From NCBI GenBank assembly GCA_025917655.1, contig CP084611.1, positions 3,596,001 through 3,660,000 on the forward strand: a stretch of DNA of 64,000 nucleotides. The letters are read 5' to 3'. This DNA comes from Chlorella sorokiniana (lineage: Eukaryota > Chlorophyta > Trebouxiophyceae > Chlorellales > Chlorellaceae). How positions within the stretch are numbered: position 1 is the stretch's first letter; the number at the start of each line of letters is the position of its first letter. A model generated the notes under the pieces. That model searched no databases and was not told the DNA's origin. It was given only the letters and a program-made list of their open reading frames with translations. Below, piece after piece: positions 62,645-64,000 of this stretch. The translations under genes were made by a program, and so were the position numbers.

Positions 62645-63192
62645 GGTTTGTGCTTGGCTGATGGGGCTGTGCAAGCAAATGTGATGCAGGCACATGGGCG
62701 AACAGGCGGTGGAGGGGTGCAACTAGCATTGGCAAGGAAAAATGTCTGGCAGCTCCCACCTTGGCCAACCAGGCGGTGCACCTTGGCAAATGCGCGGCTG
62801 CAGGGCGTGGCGGTGCAAGGTAGGACTTGTTGTGCAGGTCGGCAGGCTTCAACAATTGGCATGGGTCCCCTGGATCGCTCAGGGTGGCGAGGGCTGCAAG
62901 GTTCCGCAGAAGATAATCGACAGTGACTGAGATGGAGGAGTACGCGGTTTTAGTCTCGGTTGCACGTTCGCATAGCGTCACGGCTCTCGCTAACAGGTTC
63001 ACCTCTCGTGAGGTGCAGACAAATTAAAGAAACACAAACTCGACTGCCTTGCGTGCCAATTGCACATTTATGCGATGTTACAAGATCGCGCACGCGGGCG
63101 GAGCCCTGGCCCAGCTGGGGGAAGCTGCGGCGCGCATGGCGGTGAACCACCTTCAACTTCCCGCAGGTGCTCACTCAGCCTGGCGCCATGCC
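62645..63192. other. Intergenic, upstream of YeeE/YedE gene
   Basis: Promoter of the transporter gene and the distal 3' UTR of the DUF3253-type gene. No further gene was recognised. Confidence 0.5.
63078..63082 (-). terminator. UGUAA poly(A) signal, DUF3253-type gene
   Basis: TTACA on + (TGTAA on -), about 205 bases after the TAG stop. This leaves room for the SECIS-like hairpin inside the 3' UTR. Confidence 0.5.
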
Positions 63193-63263
63193 GGTGTAGA
63201 GCGGTTCAGCAGCTTCCTGCCCTCCAAAGAGCTTGTGGGGAGCCGCGTCATGTCAGCTCCACC
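63193..63263 (-). promoter_or_regulatory. Candidate SECIS element
   Basis: Minus-strand 3' UTR hairpin, starting 23 bases after the TAG. Helix I pairs GGUGGAGC (63263-63256) with GCUC-UA-CACC (63202-63193; UA bulges). It can be extended by UGGCGC/GCGCCA further out. The core quartet is AUGA (63251-63248) opposite UGAA (63208-63205), which fits the AUGAN/KGAW rule. Directly above, helix II pairs GCGGCU (63246-63241) with AGCUGC (63214-63209), then C-G pairs after one mismatch. The apical loop carries AA at 63234-63233, 13 bases from AUGA, the expected spacing. Drawn by eye, not computed. Confidence 0.6.
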
Positions 63264-63285
63264 CCCCTCCCCGCGCCAGCGCCTC

Positions 63286-63847
63286 CTAATCCTTCCGACA
63301 GCCAATGTTGCTGCCGCCAGGTGCTAGCCGGAAACGGACTGGCCCTTTGAAGGCATCGGGAGCCACCACCACTCCCTTCTGTGTGATGTGGATGATGCCT
63401 CGTCGAGCTAGCATCCTGCCCACATCCCGCGTGGCCTCCATGAGCTGACGCCAGCGGGTGGGGAAAGCTCGCCGCGGCACCTCGCTGGGTCAGCACGTCT
63501 TCCCTGGACCACGAGCGCGCAGTATCTCTAGCACTGTGCGCTCCAAGATAGCTAGTTCGTCCTGCATCAAACAGCATGCATGCAGATGGCCCAACCTGTT
63601 GGCAGGGTTGGGACAGGTGCAGCAACTCACTTACCGACGTTGCCGGCAAGCAAGTGCTGTCCTTCTGTATTTCACTGGTGGAATCAATCGCTGGCAAACC
63701 TCGGTCCTCCTGAGCTTGGATTTGCGGTGGGCCAGGCATTCCTGCTGCTTTTCGCCGTTGTCGCTGCTGCCGAGGTTCTTGCACTGCATCCTCGCCAGTG
63801 ATGGCAAGATCTCTTAGTGAAACCGATCTTCCTCGTTTGCTTGACAT
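63286..63847 (-). CDS. DUF3253-like protein with in-frame UGA, candidate selenoprotein
   Basis: Two exons. Exon 1, ATG 63847, reads MSSKRGRSVSLRDLAITGED and an Arg/Gln-rich linker. It ends at a perfect donor (TCG|GTAAGT); exon 2 follows acceptor GATGCAG in phase 0. Exon 2 reads LERTVLEILRARGPGKTC, then UGA (63490-63492), then PSEVPRRAFPTRWRQLMEAT, GRMLARRGIIHITQKGVVV and FKGPVRFRLAPGG, with TAG at 63286-63288. The bacterial DUF3253 pattern I recall (RGPGKT-x-CPSEVAR ... W..LMPAVR ... L...G.I.ITQKG ... GPIRLR) matches on both sides of the UGA, which falls on the family Cys. With read-through the product is about 162 residues with position 95 as selenocysteine; without it the protein loses most of the domain. 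A short winged-helix-like fold is likely. Function unknown. Confidence 0.7.
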
Positions 63848-64000
63848 CGAGAAACGTCGATGTGGGGGTCGCAGAGCGGCTCAAGGGTTCGGCAAGGCTG
63901 TACTGCAGGCGCGCGAAGAAGGTGTGTTGCGGCGCTTGGACAGTATATCGGCGCACCTTATGATCTCTTGTGCGTTCAAAAGTGTGATCAGACGATGTCG
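63848..64000. other. Upstream of DUF3253-type gene
   Basis: 5' flank up to the window edge. No separate gene seen. Confidence 0.4.

Noticed and set aside
63286-63480. A separate short gene starting at a GTG inside exon 2 of the DUF3253-type gene.
   Set aside because: It has no ATG start and lacks the first helix of the domain, which lies upstream of the UGA in the same frame.
63479-63503. The UGA of the DUF3253-type gene being removed by a 12-base GT..AG intron.
   Set aside because: Twelve bases is far below any spliceable intron, and the bases that would be lost encode the conserved Pro-Ser after the UGA.

Overview
The window is nuclear DNA of a GC-rich green alga, most likely a trebouxiophyte of the Chlorella type (inferred). 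The evidence is dense eukaryotic genes with many short GT-AG introns, strong G/C third-position bias, a chloroplast-targeted leucine-biosynthesis enzyme, a plant-type ARM-BTB protein, a plant-like exocyst SEC8, and UGUAA-type poly(A) signals downstream of several genes. No virus, transposon, CRISPR array, tRNA or rRNA gene was recognised.

Layout, left to right: a 5'-truncated CSB/ERCC6 repair ATPase (+); a KDM2/PHF-like JmjC protein (-); a Werner-type exonuclease with an HTH tail (+); an ABCG half-transporter (-); a fused SDR-MDR oxidoreductase (-); a three-RRM plus MYND protein (+); 3-isopropylmalate dehydratase small subunit (-); ribosomal protein eL21 (+); PRP4 kinase (-); exocyst SEC8 (-); a GCNA-like SprT protease (+); a UDP-glycosyltransferase (-); an ARIA/ABAP1-like ARM-BTB protein (-); malic enzyme (+); a long unrecognised disordered/membrane protein with a 7-residue tandem repeat (-); outer-arm dynein intermediate chain DNAI2/IC2 (-); a YeeE/YedE-family transporter (-); and a small DUF3253-type gene (-). 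DNA repair and chromatin genes are common (CSB, JmjC, WRN-exo, GCNA), but the genes do not form one pathway. As usual in such genomes, neighbours are arranged as divergent or convergent pairs.

The most interesting locus is at the right end. The DUF3253-type gene (63286-63847, minus) has one in-frame UGA at the position where I recall the family having a conserved Cys, with family-like sequence on both sides. Its 3' UTR contains a hairpin with every core element of a eukaryotic SECIS: AUGA, a 13-nt spacing to an apical AA, a UGAA partner, and helices on both sides. I infer a previously undescribed selenoprotein. The adjacent gene belongs to a transporter family that has been linked to selenium in bacteria.

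Reading caution: conserved domains in most genes slip by one frame at a C or G run. Nearly every case is repaired by one missing C/G, which points to consensus errors in the assembly rather than to pseudogenes. Exon boundaries are my reading by homology and splice motifs; start codons are certain only where stated.
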